Assembly: GCA_039714215.1 (NCBI GenBank)
Contig: JBDLJU010000017.1
Location: forward strand, 1 to 23,143
Length of the DNA stretch: 23,143 bases
Direction of reading: 5' to 3'
Source of the DNA: UBA11579 sp039714215
Lineage (GTDB): Bacteria > Chloroflexota > Anaerolineae > Anaerolineales > UBA11579
Shown here: positions 7,321 to 17,162 of the stretch, piece by piece
Layout: each line of letters opens with the position of its first letter
How positions within the stretch are numbered: position 1 is the stretch's first letter
Made by a program: the position numbers and the translations under genes
The notes under the pieces: model-generated
Database searches by the model: none
Told to the model about the DNA's origin: nothing
Seen by the model: only the letters and a program-made list of their open reading frames with translations

Positions 7321-9483
7321 ATGACGAATCAATCCGAACATCAAAACCTGCCCACAGAACCCAGCGTGCTTGATTACTTTAAAGCGCTGCTGAGACCCTG
7401 GAATGGCGACATTCCTCAGATCCCAGAGCTATCTGAATCTGAAATTAAATCTACCGTCCTCAAGCAGCCTGATGCAATAGATCAACCGCAGCCAGGCTTC
7501 CAGGGTGGGCTAATTCCATGGCGCACATTGATTGCTTTGTTCATCGCTCTGGTTGCCCAGTTGGCGTTGGTTTCTAAAGCGAGCAGTGGGCTCCCTGGCG
7601 CGATCTTGATGGCGGTCGCAATTGGGTTGGCAATTTGGGCAGTGGGTAAGGGGGAGTTGGCGCTGGTGGAACCTTCCCTGGAGGAAGAGCCCAAGGAACA
7701 AGATGACCATTCTGTGATCCTCTGGCCATTGGTCTCGGGGCTGTTGATCCTCATTGGCGCTTTTCTCGCATTTGGCGGAAATAAGTTCACGGATTTAAAT
7801 TTGCTGCTCTGGTATTCAGGGATTGCTTTGGTATTGTGGGCGTTATGGTATCCACAACCTGATTTCAGCTACTTCTGGAAAAAAATCCTCATGCTGCTTA
7901 AAAAGGACCGGTGGCAGTTAACTTTCTCATGGCCTGTGGTGCTGTTTGTTCTCATCCTGGGTATCAGCATTTTCTTCAGGGTCAATCAAATTGGCCTGGT
8001 AGTTCCGGAAATGGTCAGCGACCAGGCAGAAAAATTATTAGATGTGGTAGATGTTTTCGATGGTCAACGGAAAATTTTCTTCCAGCGCAATACTGGCCGC
8101 GAAGGTCTGCAAATGTACCTGATTGCTTTTACCAGCCGGCTGTTCAACACTGGCATTTCATTTCTCAGCATGAAAATCGGGACGATTTTCTTCGGGATAG
8201 TGATGCTGCCTTTCATCTATTTAATTGGCAAGGAGCTAGGCAATAAAACGGTTGGTTTATTTGCCATGTTTTTCAGCGGGATCGCTTTTTGGTTGAATTC
8301 ACTTGCCAGGGTGGCCTTACGTTTCATTTTGTACCCTGCTTTTGCTGCGCCAACGATATATTTCTTGCTGCGAGGATTGCGCACCGGTCGCCGCCGGGAT
8401 TTCATCCTAACGGGGTTATTTTTGGGAATCGGTTTGCATGGCTATACTCCCTTCAGGGCAGTCCCTATTCTGGTGGTTGTTGCTCTGGCGTTGTACTGGC
8501 TTCATCACCGCGGGTCTCAAAGATCAACAAGGCTGTTGGTCTGGCTGGGGATCATCGTGTTGGTATCCTTCGTGATCTTTCTCCCGTTGCTGCGCGTTTG
8601 GATTGAGATGCCAGGGATGTTTAATTCACGCACAATTTCACGCTTGACTAATCTTGAAGTCGGGGAAACCATGCCTCAAGGGTCTGCATTGATAGGTGTT
8701 TTTCTACGCAATGTGTGGGATGGTTTGTTGATGCTCAACTGGGACAGCGGTCCTGTTTGGGTGAATACCATTCCTGGCATGCCGAATTTGGATGTGGTTT
8801 CTGGAGCTTTATTTGTGTTGGGCTTTGGGCTGCTGCTTTGGCGCTACCTGACCAAACGAAAATGGCAAGACGCATTTTTACTGCTCGCTATTCCAATTCT
8901 GATGCTGCCGTCTACCTTGGCGCTGGCATACCCCAACGAAAACCCGTCTACCAACCGGGCAGGTGGCGCGGCAGTGATCGTCTTTGTGATCATTGCACTG
9001 GCCTTAGAAGCGATTTACCGTACCGTGAACGAACAGATTCCTGGAAAAACTGGAGAAAGATTCGCCTTGTTCTTGGCAGCCGGGCTGGCAATTATCTCCT
9101 TGCGCGGCAATTACACGATGACCTTTGAAACCTATAAAAACCAATACATCGGAAGCGCTTGGAATACATCGGAGTTGGGGGCTGTGATTGAGCAGTTTGT
9201 TGAAACAGTCGGAAATCCTGATCAGGCCTGGGTGGTGGCATACCCGCATTGGGTGGATACCCGCCTGGTGGGGATCAATGCTGGACAGCCAACCAGAGAT
9301 TACGCGATCTGGCCGGAAGAAATTGAATATACGTTAGCAATCGAGTCCCCTAAATTGTTCTTATTTAAAATCAATGATGAACAGGCGATTGCGGTGCTTG
9401 AAGAGCTGTATCCTGAGGGAAAATCCTCTTTGTATACTTCTGATGTGCCCTCCCGCAGCTTTTTCATCTATTATGTTCCCTAA
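7321..9483 (+). CDS. GT-C (PMT/ArnT-like, GT39-related) membrane glycosyltransferase
   Basis: A 720-residue polytopic protein. Residues 1-62 are cytosolic and hydrophilic. Four hydrophobic segments (about 65-86, 90-110, 132-152, 158-176) precede the GT-C core, which starts near 203. The loop after the first core helix holds PEMVSDQAEKLLD (229-241), a likely acidic catalytic motif (D234, E237), and GREGLQMYLIAF (259-270), the usual second loop of PMT_2 proteins. About eight more helices follow to about residue 600, then a soluble C-terminal domain of about 120 residues. GT-C enzymes transfer sugars from polyprenyl-phosphate donors on the outer face of the membrane. The extra four N-terminal helices are unusual for the family. 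It is 18 nt before the next GT-C/YYY gene. The donor and acceptor are unknown. Confidence 0.8.
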   Translation: MTNQSEHQNLPTEPSVLDYFKALLRPWNGDIPQIPELSESEIKSTVLKQPDAIDQPQPGFQGGLIPWRTLIALFIALVAQLALVSKASSGLPGAILMAVAIGLAIWAVGKGELALVEPSLEEEPKEQDDHSVILWPLVSGLLILIGAFLAFGGNKFTDLNLLLWYSGIALVLWALWYPQPDFSYFWKKILMLLKKDRWQLTFSWPVVLFVLILGISIFFRVNQIGLVVPEMVSDQAEKLLDVVDVFDGQRKIFFQRNTGREGLQMYLIAFTSRLFNTGISFLSMKIGTIFFGIVMLPFIYLIGKELGNKTVGLFAMFFSGIAFWLNSLARVALRFILYPAFAAPTIYFLLRGLRTGRRRDFILTGLFLGIGLHGYTPFRAVPILVVVALALYWLHHRGSQRSTRLLVWLGIIVLVSFVIFLPLLRVWIEMPGMFNSRTISRLTNLEVGETMPQGSALIGVFLRNVWDGLLMLNWDSGPVWVNTIPGMPNLDVVSGALFVLGFGLLLWRYLTKRKWQDAFLLLAIPILMLPSTLALAYPNENPSTNRAGGAAVIVFVIIALALEAIYRTVNEQIPGKTGERFALFLAAGLAIISLRGNYTMTFETYKNQYIGSAWNTSELGAVIEQFVETVGNPDQAWVVAYPHWVDTRLVGINAGQPTRDYAIWPEEIEYTLAIESPKLFLFKINDEQAIAVLEELYPEGKSSLYTSDVPSRSFFIYYVP

Positions 9484-9501
9484 CGCTGGAGATTTTCAAA
9501 G

Positions 9502-12500
9502 ATGACCATGGTTGATAACAAACCAATTTCAAAATCAAAATTTAACCAGCGCTGGGTGTATGAATTTGCCCTGGTGCTGGTGCTGATCATCGCGGCTGCT
9601 TTCCGTTTCCAGGGTGTGGAATGGGATGATGGGCAGAACCTGCATCCCGACGAACGCTTTTTGACGGGAGTTGAAACTTCTTTAAATGGAGTGGACAGCT
9701 TCAAGGAGTATTGGGATACAGAAAATTCTTCGTTAAACCCCAACAATCACGGTTACGGCTATTTTGTCTATGGCACGCTGCCGATGTTCCTGGTGCGTTA
9801 TGTGGCTGAATGGCTTGACCAGACAGGTTGGGGGGAGATCCAGGTGATCGGACGACAGCTCTCTGCCATAGCAGACCTGGGTGTGGTTTTCCTGGTTTAC
9901 CTGACCGCATCCCGGGCCTACGACCGCCGGGTGGGGATCGTGGCTGCTGCTTTTTCTGCTTTCACCGTACTGCAGATCCAGCTCTCTCACTTTTTAGCGG
10001 TAGACACATTTCTGACTTTCTTTTCGATGCTGGCGATTTACTTTGCGGTCTGTCTGGCCACAGAAACCCCCAGCCCGGATGATAAACCTTTCAAACCAAA
10101 ATACTTCATCTGGTTTGGAGCGGCGTTGGGGATGGCTGTGGCCTCAAAAGTCAATGCTGTTCCTGTGGCGGTTGTGATCGCTTTTGCGCTTGCTGTCCGC
10201 TACCAAAAACTAACCCCTGAGAAACGTTACGAGTACACGCCTGCTGCGATCGGCTATCTGATCCTGGCTGCTTTCGCCAGCCTGCTCACTTTTAGGATTT
10301 TTCAACCTTATGCCTTTAACGGCCCAGGTTTCTTCAATATCGGAATTAACCAGGACTGGTTAGGCACATTAAAAACGCTGCTCAGCCAAACTGCCGGGGA
10401 TGTTGATTGGCCGCCTTCGATCCAATGGGCTAGGCGCCCGCTCTGGTTCTCGTTCCAGAACATGGTGCTTTGGGGGATGGGGATTCCCATGGCGCTGATG
10501 GCCTGGGGTGGTTTTCTGGCTGCTGCCTGGCAATCGATCACCGGAAAATGGTCTAAGCACCTGGTTTTATTTGGGTGGACTTTTCTGTACTTCAGTTGGC
10601 AGTCGATGGCATTCAATCCTACGATGCGTTACCAAATCCTGGTTTATCCGGTACTGGCAGTTTTCGCGGGGTGGAGCGTTATTGCCTTCTGGGACGCTGC
10701 CCGTAAAATTGAAATGACGAGTAAGCTGCGGCAATTGTTTGTGCCAGCGGCTGGTGTGCTCGGGGCTGCCTCTTTAATCTTGACTGCAGTGTGGGCCTTT
10801 TCCTTCGTTCAAATTTACACCCGCCCGGTGACCCGGGTTGCAGCTTCAGATTGGATTTATCAGAATCTCCCCGGGCCGCTGACCTTACCGGTTGATTCGG
10901 GTACGGTCATCTACAACCAACCCCTGCCGTTCACCTATGATGTATATATCACCCCTGAGAGCCCCTATCTCAGCAGCTTTCAACCGAAGCGCGGCGGAGT
11001 GATCTCTGAAGTGCAGGTGAATTCGATAATCGCCGCTGGCAGCCAGCACAGCTTCAATTTATGGGTTGGCGAAGCGGAGGAGTACAGCCTCGCCCTGCTT
11101 TCCATTGACCAGGAAGTCGATTTTGGTGGAGCAGATCAATCATATTCTTTAGCTTTTATCCCTGAACAACCCCTGGTGCTAACCCCCGAAAAATCTTATA
11201 TTTTCAGGCTCAGTTTGACCCCGGGGCAGAGTGATGCGATTCTCTTGGAAGGTTACATTCGCTTGACCATCGGCGCAGGAGAGGAAATCATTCCGCTGGA
11301 GGAAACCCCTGCTGGCCTGGCTGCACCGCTCTATCAATATGCATTCGGATATACGGCAGCAGATATCGTCTCTGTTGAAGAAGTGGTTGTTAACCTTGCC
11401 CCTGTTGACGCTGAACAGCCTGAAACCCAAACTTTACAGCTGAGCCTCAGCAATTCTCCAGAATTTTCGGAAAAGCTGGCGGTTTCCCAGCTTAGTGTTG
11501 ATCTCACCGCGGGTGAATTCCAGGGTGGGAGGTTCTTGCTCAGTGATCAGGTCATTCTAGATCCCGAGCAGCGCTATTATATTCAGATAGAAAATCTGAC
11601 TGACTACGGTTCGGTAACCCTGTTGGGCACAGCCCTGGCGGTCGAGGGTCCCTGGGATGATGGCCTCCCGATGCGCACAAGCGGCTATGATGGCTATACC
11701 GGTATCTACCAGCCTGATCTGAACTTTGATATGAATGCGGATGATAACGCCGAAAAGCTGGAACGTTTCCTGTATTTGCTGGACACCTCTGAATATTACG
11801 CGATCTCCTCCAGCCGGCAGTGGGCCAGCACCACCCGCATCCCAGAACGCTTCCCATTGAACGTTACCTTCTACCGCAACCTGATGGGATGCCCCGCAGA
11901 TCATACGATTGAGTGGTGCTACAATGTCGCCCAACCGGGGATGTTTGAGGGCAGCCTTGGCTTTGAACTGATCGAGGTCTTCCAGTCGAACCCCAACCTG
12001 GGAAGTTTTGAAATCAATGATCAGTTTTCTGAAGAAGCCTTCACGGTATACGATCACCCCAAGGTATTAATCTTTCAGAAGCAGGATGATTACAGTCAGG
12101 CCCAGGCGACCAATATTCTCGCCGCAGTGGATTTCGATGAGATGATCCGCTTGACCCCCAAGCAGAGTAGTGAATTTAAATCCTTGCTGCTGACCGAGCA
12201 GCAGCAAAGTGCGCAGCAGGCAGGGGGCACCTGGTCCGAGCTGTTCGACTCTGAGGCATGGTTCAATAGATCGGGTTTTGGGGCCGCATTGGTTTGGTAT
12301 TTAGCACTTACCCTGTTAGGTTGGGCAATCTTCCCCCTGGTGCACAAAGCGCTGCCAGGTCTTCCTGATGCCGGTTTCCCCTTGGTGCGGACTGCCGGCA
12401 TGCTGTTCTTAGCCTACTTGAGCTGGATTGCTGGCTCGGCCGGTTTGGGATATTCCCGGGGCGTGATCCTGGTAATATTCCTTGCCCTGGTCGGTTTAGG

Positions 12501-14610
12501 GCTGTGGCAGGCTTACCAGCAGCGGGATTGGCTGCGGGAAGAACTTCGCCGCAATTGGAAAAATTATTTAATTGCTGAATTGGTATTTTTGTTCGCGTTT
12601 GGATTGGTGCTCCTGGTACGTTTCGGCAACCCGGACTTGTGGCATCCCTACAAAGGCGGCGAGAAACCGATGGATTTCGCATATTTCAACGCCGTGCTTA
12701 AGAGCGTATCCTTTCCGGCGTATGACCCCTGGTATGCCGGGGGCTACATTAACTATTATTATTTTGGATTTGTATTTGTCGGCACGTTGGTCAAACTGCT
12801 CGGAATCATTCCTGCAGTTGCCTACAACCTGGTAATCCCCACCGTATTGGCGATGTTGGTCAGTGGGGCTTACTCAGTTGCGGGGAATTTATATACCAAT
12901 TGGCAGTCTAAGCACGATCGGGTGAAGGGCCCTAAGCCGTGGATCATTGGGGTGTTCGCTGCTTTGCTTGCAGGCTTGCTTGGCAATTTGGGCACTGTGA
13001 GGATGATACTCGACAGGCTCTTCGAACCAGGTGGGGTCATAACCTTTTCGCCCGGAGATTGGTATTGGATCCCTAGCCGGATGATCCCACCGGGCACCGA
13101 TGTGCAGCCGATTACTGAGTTCCCTTGGTTCACCACGATCTATGCTGATTTGCATGCCCATTTCATGGCGCTCCCGCTGACTGTACTGGCGCTCTCCTGG
13201 GCGCTGTCTGTGGTGTTGAGTAAAGCCTGGAAAGGCACCAGCCGTTGGCAGGTGTTGTGGAGCATCGCCTTTGCTGCAGTTGTTATCGGAGCGCTGCGGC
13301 CAACCAATACTTGGGATTTGCCGACCTACCTGGCTTTGGGGGTTGTGGCAGTCGGGTATACGATTTGGCGCTATTTGGGTGGATCAGGCACCAGGTTATT
13401 GGAAAAGATTAACTCCAAGGTTGAAAAGGTGAGTATGGCAGCAGGCGCATCTGCTTTGCTGCTGGTTATGACCTTTGTGTTCTACAAACCTTTTTCAGAA
13501 AGTTATCTGCAGCCTTATGGCAAAGTCCAGCTCTGGCAGGGTTCGCTCACGCCGTTATCTTCATATTTCTGGCATTGGGGACTGTTCCTCTTTGTCCTGG
13601 TTTTCTGGATGGCCTGGGAAACTCGACAGTGGATGGCGAGCACACCGCTCTCTCATCTAAGAAAGCTTGAGAAAGCTAAACCTTATTTAATTATCCTTGG
13701 TCTGGTGTTTTTGCTTGTCTTGTTAGGTTTGTTCTTTAGGCTCGAGGTGACCGTTCAATTTGCTGCGCTGCCGTTGGCTTTGTGGGCGGCGATCTTGCTG
13801 CTTCGGCCGGGAATCTCGGATGCAAAACGCTTTGTGCTGTTTTCGATTGGCACGGCTTTGTTCCTGACGGTCTTCGTTGAAGTGATTGTGCTTGCTGGAG
13901 ATATCGGCAGGATGAACACCGTGTTTAAGTTCTATCTGCAAGCCTGGGTACTGCTTTCTGTGAGTAGTGCGGCTGCGATAGGTTGGACGCTGGCTGAGAT
14001 GCCCGCCTGGAATTGGACCTGGAAGGCATTTTGGCAGTTTGGTGCTTTACTGCTCGTCACGGCTGCTGCGATGTATCCTGTGACAGCAACTACTGGAAAA
14101 ATTAAAGACCGGATCTCGGCTGACGCCCCCGCGACCTTGAACGGGATGACTTATATGCAGTTCGCTGAGTACCCAGATGAGGGTGGCGTTGTAGATCTTG
14201 CCGAAGACTATCGCGCTATCCGCTGGATGCAGGAGAATGTAGCCGGCACACCAGTGATCGTCGAAGCCAATACGCCCTTGTACCGCTGGGGATCACGCTT
14301 CAGCATTTATACCGGGCTGCCTGCCGTGATCGGTTGGGACTGGCACCAGACTCAGCAGCGCGGTACTTCTCAAGTATCGGATGTTCACGGGCGACAAGAT
14401 GCAGTCCATCAATTTTACCGTTCGGAAGACCGCAGTGAAGTGATCCGTTTCCTCTGGGAGTACGATGTGTCTTATGTGATTGTTGGTCAGTTGGAACGCA
14501 ACTATTATCCTGGTCCGGGACTTGATAAGTTCGAAGCATTAGACGGTAATTTGTGGCAGGAAGTTTATCGCGATGGATCTACAGTGATCTATCAGGTCAT
14601 TGAGAATTGA
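9502..14610 (+). CDS. Giant fusion: GT-C glycosyltransferase, beta-rich ectodomain and DUF2298/Chlor_Arch_YYY domain
   Basis: A 1702-residue membrane protein with three parts. Residues about 20-440 are a GT-C core with the acidic loop motif WDDGQNLHPDERF (41-53), then NHGYGYFVYGTLPMFLVRY. Residues about 440-925 are hydrophilic and rich in predicted strands, with two related modules of about 126 residues (compare LVLTPEKSY at 558 with VILDPEQRY at 684), then a C-x9-C pair (GCPADHTIEWC) and DHPKVLIFQK. Residues about 930-1702 are a DUF2298 domain with NYYYFG (1084-1089), DLHAH (1216-1220), RMNTVFKFYLQAW (from R1470) and GWDWHQTQQRG near the C-terminus. The function of DUF2298 is not established. 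The gene begins 18 nt after the previous one; a second ATG two codons in is an alternative start. No frame break was found across 5.1 kb. Confidence 0.85.
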   Translation: MTMVDNKPISKSKFNQRWVYEFALVLVLIIAAAFRFQGVEWDDGQNLHPDERFLTGVETSLNGVDSFKEYWDTENSSLNPNNHGYGYFVYGTLPMFLVRYVAEWLDQTGWGEIQVIGRQLSAIADLGVVFLVYLTASRAYDRRVGIVAAAFSAFTVLQIQLSHFLAVDTFLTFFSMLAIYFAVCLATETPSPDDKPFKPKYFIWFGAALGMAVASKVNAVPVAVVIAFALAVRYQKLTPEKRYEYTPAAIGYLILAAFASLLTFRIFQPYAFNGPGFFNIGINQDWLGTLKTLLSQTAGDVDWPPSIQWARRPLWFSFQNMVLWGMGIPMALMAWGGFLAAAWQSITGKWSKHLVLFGWTFLYFSWQSMAFNPTMRYQILVYPVLAVFAGWSVIAFWDAARKIEMTSKLRQLFVPAAGVLGAASLILTAVWAFSFVQIYTRPVTRVAASDWIYQNLPGPLTLPVDSGTVIYNQPLPFTYDVYITPESPYLSSFQPKRGGVISEVQVNSIIAAGSQHSFNLWVGEAEEYSLALLSIDQEVDFGGADQSYSLAFIPEQPLVLTPEKSYIFRLSLTPGQSDAILLEGYIRLTIGAGEEIIPLEETPAGLAAPLYQYAFGYTAADIVSVEEVVVNLAPVDAEQPETQTLQLSLSNSPEFSEKLAVSQLSVDLTAGEFQGGRFLLSDQVILDPEQRYYIQIENLTDYGSVTLLGTALAVEGPWDDGLPMRTSGYDGYTGIYQPDLNFDMNADDNAEKLERFLYLLDTSEYYAISSSRQWASTTRIPERFPLNVTFYRNLMGCPADHTIEWCYNVAQPGMFEGSLGFELIEVFQSNPNLGSFEINDQFSEEAFTVYDHPKVLIFQKQDDYSQAQATNILAAVDFDEMIRLTPKQSSEFKSLLLTEQQQSAQQAGGTWSELFDSEAWFNRSGFGAALVWYLALTLLGWAIFPLVHKALPGLPDAGFPLVRTAGMLFLAYLSWIAGSAGLGYSRGVILVIFLALVGLGLWQAYQQRDWLREELRRNWKNYLIAELVFLFAFGLVLLVRFGNPDLWHPYKGGEKPMDFAYFNAVLKSVSFPAYDPWYAGGYINYYYFGFVFVGTLVKLLGIIPAVAYNLVIPTVLAMLVSGAYSVAGNLYTNWQSKHDRVKGPKPWIIGVFAALLAGLLGNLGTVRMILDRLFEPGGVITFSPGDWYWIPSRMIPPGTDVQPITEFPWFTTIYADLHAHFMALPLTVLALSWALSVVLSKAWKGTSRWQVLWSIAFAAVVIGALRPTNTWDLPTYLALGVVAVGYTIWRYLGGSGTRLLEKINSKVEKVSMAAGASALLLVMTFVFYKPFSESYLQPYGKVQLWQGSLTPLSSYFWHWGLFLFVLVFWMAWETRQWMASTPLSHLRKLEKAKPYLIILGLVFLLVLLGLFFRLEVTVQFAALPLALWAAILLLRPGISDAKRFVLFSIGTALFLTVFVEVIVLAGDIGRMNTVFKFYLQAWVLLSVSSAAAIGWTLAEMPAWNWTWKAFWQFGALLLVTAAAMYPVTATTGKIKDRISADAPATLNGMTYMQFAEYPDEGGVVDLAEDYRAIRWMQENVAGTPVIVEANTPLYRWGSRFSIYTGLPAVIGWDWHQTQQRGTSQVSDVHGRQDAVHQFYRSEDRSEVIRFLWEYDVSYVIVGQLERNYYPGPGLDKFEALDGNLWQEVYRDGSTVIYQVIEN

Positions 14611-14612
14611 GG

Positions 14613-14618
14613 TAGGAG
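14613..14618 (+). promoter_or_regulatory. Ribosome binding site of the stand-alone YYY gene
   Basis: TAGGAG lies 6 nt before the ATG at 14625 and just after the stop of the 1702-aa gene. This is the clearest Shine-Dalgarno sequence in the block and fixes the start of the second YYY gene. Confidence 0.65.
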
Positions 14619-14624
14619 CGCGTT

Positions 14625-17162
14625 ATGTTCTGGTCTGCTCTATGGTGGTATTTGCTGGTTGCTGCGCTGGGATTGTTGGTTTTTCCTCTCGCATACCGGC
14701 TGTTTCCCGGTTTAAATGACAGGGGGTATGCCTTTAGCCGCACTTTGGGGCTGCTCTTATGGGGTTACTTGTTTTGGTTGCTCAGTTCGTTTGGTTTGCT
14801 GGCAAATAACCTCGGTGGATACCTCTTGGCATTACTGCTGCTGGTTGGATTGGTGTTTTGGGCGCTGAAAAAGCACCCTCTTGAAGAAATTATCGCCTGG
14901 CTGGGTGAGCGCAAAGGTTATCTGCTTGCGGTTGAACTGCTCTTCATCACTGCCTTTGTCTTCTTGATCCTGATGCGTGCAATGCAGCCAGAATTGGTTG
15001 GCACCGAAAAACCGATGGAGCTGGCTTTTATCAACGCAATCATGCGTTCACCAAGTATGCCTCCACATGATCCATGGCTGGCAGATTACTCGATCTCCTA
15101 CTACTATTTTGGTTATGTGATCGTGGCGATGCTGGCTAAAATTTCTGCAGTGCCCGCAGGAGTGGCATTCAATTTGGGGATCTCCCTGGTCTTTGCCCTT
15201 TCGGCTCTGGGCTCTTACGGGATTGTCTATAATTTGTTGGCTGCCTTCCAGCCAGGGAGGCGGGTAGCGAGGGCATTTCAAGCGCTGCGCGGTCCAGTCT
15301 TTGTGCTCTTGGTAAGCAACCTGGAAGGCTTTTTAGAATTCCTCCATGGTAGAGGGCTCTTTCCCGCTGAGGTTCCCGGGGGTGGTCCCCTGGTTGACTT
15401 TTGGGGCTGGTTAAACATTAAAAACCTGGCAGGGGCGTCTCTCTATGGTGAGAAAGGGTTACCCGGTGAGCATTGGTGGTGGTGGCGGGCGTCCCGTGTA
15501 ATTTATGACATGAACATTGACGGAAATCACATGGAAGTGATTGATGAGTTCCCATTCTTCTCTTATTTCCTCGCTGACCTGCATCCCCACGTGCTCGCCA
15601 TGCCGTTCATTTTCTTGGCGCTGGCATTGGCTTTGAACATTTTCCTCAACCGAGAGGAAGCAGAGCATCCATTCTGGGTGTGGACATTTAATTTCCGGTC
15701 ATTGTTCGAAGACCAGCCCGCCTGGCAGCGGACGTATTTTCAGTTTTCATCCAGCACGTTTCTGTTCAGCGCAATGATCCTCGGTGGATTGGCATTTCTC
15801 AATATCTGGGATTGGCCCTGGTATGTCGGGATTTTTTCTGCTGCCTATATTCTTCGCAGAGTGCAGCAGATTGGTTGGGATATGGGACGATTTTGGGAGT
15901 TTATTGGCCTGGGTTTGCTGCTAGGGATTGCTGGTGGGGCAGCCTACCTGCCGTACTTTATCGGCTTTGCTTCCCAGGCGGGCGGGATCCTGCCGAATGT
16001 GATCAATCCGACCCGCGGCGCACACCTCTGGGTGATGTTTGGCGTACTCTTACTGCCGATCTTGATTTTCCTAATCTCTTTGCTTTGGCGCAAACGGGAC
16101 GGAAGAAGTTTGTTGTCTGGTTTCTCATGGACTTTGGGAGGCACCCTGGTATTGTTTATTGGCTCAATTGTTCCGGTCGCAGTGGTCGATTGGATAACCA
16201 AGTCTGATCCATCAGGGCAAGCCAGGAGAGATTCTTTCCTGGGGAAGTTTGGCGCAATTTCGATCTCTGAACTCCTCCGGGAAAGTTTTACTCGGCGGGG
16301 CGAGGCATTTTTCGGCCTGCTGACCCTGGTGATCTTAATTACTTTGGCAGCAGCGATTTTATGGCCGAAAACACAAATCGCTAAGGTTAATCTGGCACAG
16401 CCGGACAAGCTCCAAGATGAAACTTTGCCAGGACTCAAAAACAGCCATCTTTTTGTGGTGATGCTGGTGTTCTTCGGCGGGATGCTGGTGATCATCCCCG
16501 AGTTCATCTATTTGCGGGATCTCTTCGGCAATCGAATGAACACGATATTTAAGTTTTATTATCAGGCCTGGTTGCTGTGGGGGATCGCTGCCGCCTATGG
16601 TAGCGCAGTCTTGCTCAATAAAATAAATTTCAGGAGTGCGCTGTATGGTGTCTTTTTGGCGGTGCTGCTGACCATGGGTTTGACATATCCACTGATGGCA
16701 GTGAACACCCGGATATCTGGCTTTCAGGCCCGGCTTGATCCACAGTTAAACCTGGATGGCACTTCGCTTTCTTACGAAGAAAAGCAGGCGGCGGTCTGGT
16801 TGGAACAGGCTCCTCTAGGGACGTTAGTCGAGGCGGTGGGGGGCAGTTATTCGAGCTATGCCCGTATTTCAGCCAACAGCGGGCAGCCTGCCTTGCTGGG
16901 TTGGCCCTGGCATGAGACTCAATGGCGCGGCAGCGGTGAAGCTGCGGGCACTCGCGAGCAAGATATTTCCCGCCTGTACACCACGCCAAGCTGGCCGGAA
17001 ACCGAACAAATCATCCAGCAGTATCGCATTCGTTACATCGTTGTTGGTAATTTGGAACACACTACCTATTCGGTTCGTGAAGAGAAATTTGAGCGCTATC
17101 TGACGCCTGTCTTTCAATTTGAAACAATCACGATCTACCAAACCTCGATCTCTGACCAGTGA
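14625..17162 (+). CDS. DUF2298 / Chlor_Arch_YYY membrane protein
   Basis: An 845-residue polytopic protein, paralogous to the C-terminal half of its upstream neighbour. Shared landmarks appear in the same order: opening helices with FPLAYRLFPGLNDRGYAFSR, EKPMELAFINAIMRS, D149-P-W, YYYFG (Y159-Y161), EFPFFSYFLADLHPH (D318, H320, H322), RMNTIFKFYYQAW (from R637), then a C-terminal soluble part with GWPWHETQWRG and RYIVVGNLEHTTY. The EFPxF-DLHxH loop and the RMNT loop would face the same side of the membrane and are good candidates for an active site, but no activity is known. Some database models describe the family only as a membrane protein with a YYY motif. It lies 14 nt after the fusion gene and is followed by an inverted repeat and a new promoter-like site. 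Confidence 0.88.
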   Translation: MFWSALWWYLLVAALGLLVFPLAYRLFPGLNDRGYAFSRTLGLLLWGYLFWLLSSFGLLANNLGGYLLALLLLVGLVFWALKKHPLEEIIAWLGERKGYLLAVELLFITAFVFLILMRAMQPELVGTEKPMELAFINAIMRSPSMPPHDPWLADYSISYYYFGYVIVAMLAKISAVPAGVAFNLGISLVFALSALGSYGIVYNLLAAFQPGRRVARAFQALRGPVFVLLVSNLEGFLEFLHGRGLFPAEVPGGGPLVDFWGWLNIKNLAGASLYGEKGLPGEHWWWWRASRVIYDMNIDGNHMEVIDEFPFFSYFLADLHPHVLAMPFIFLALALALNIFLNREEAEHPFWVWTFNFRSLFEDQPAWQRTYFQFSSSTFLFSAMILGGLAFLNIWDWPWYVGIFSAAYILRRVQQIGWDMGRFWEFIGLGLLLGIAGGAAYLPYFIGFASQAGGILPNVINPTRGAHLWVMFGVLLLPILIFLISLLWRKRDGRSLLSGFSWTLGGTLVLFIGSIVPVAVVDWITKSDPSGQARRDSFLGKFGAISISELLRESFTRRGEAFFGLLTLVILITLAAAILWPKTQIAKVNLAQPDKLQDETLPGLKNSHLFVVMLVFFGGMLVIIPEFIYLRDLFGNRMNTIFKFYYQAWLLWGIAAAYGSAVLLNKINFRSALYGVFLAVLLTMGLTYPLMAVNTRISGFQARLDPQLNLDGTSLSYEEKQAAVWLEQAPLGTLVEAVGGSYSSYARISANSGQPALLGWPWHETQWRGSGEAAGTREQDISRLYTTPSWPETEQIIQQYRIRYIVVGNLEHTTYSVREEKFERYLTPVFQFETITIYQTSISDQ

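Noticed and set aside
11557..12057. A 166-aa reading frame on the minus strand
   Set aside because: Antisense to the ectodomain of the 1702-aa protein; no family features or start signals.
15944..16507. A 187-aa reading frame on the minus strand
   Set aside because: It is fully antisense to the well-supported 845-aa YYY protein and rich in residues expected from reversed hydrophobic codons; no motif.
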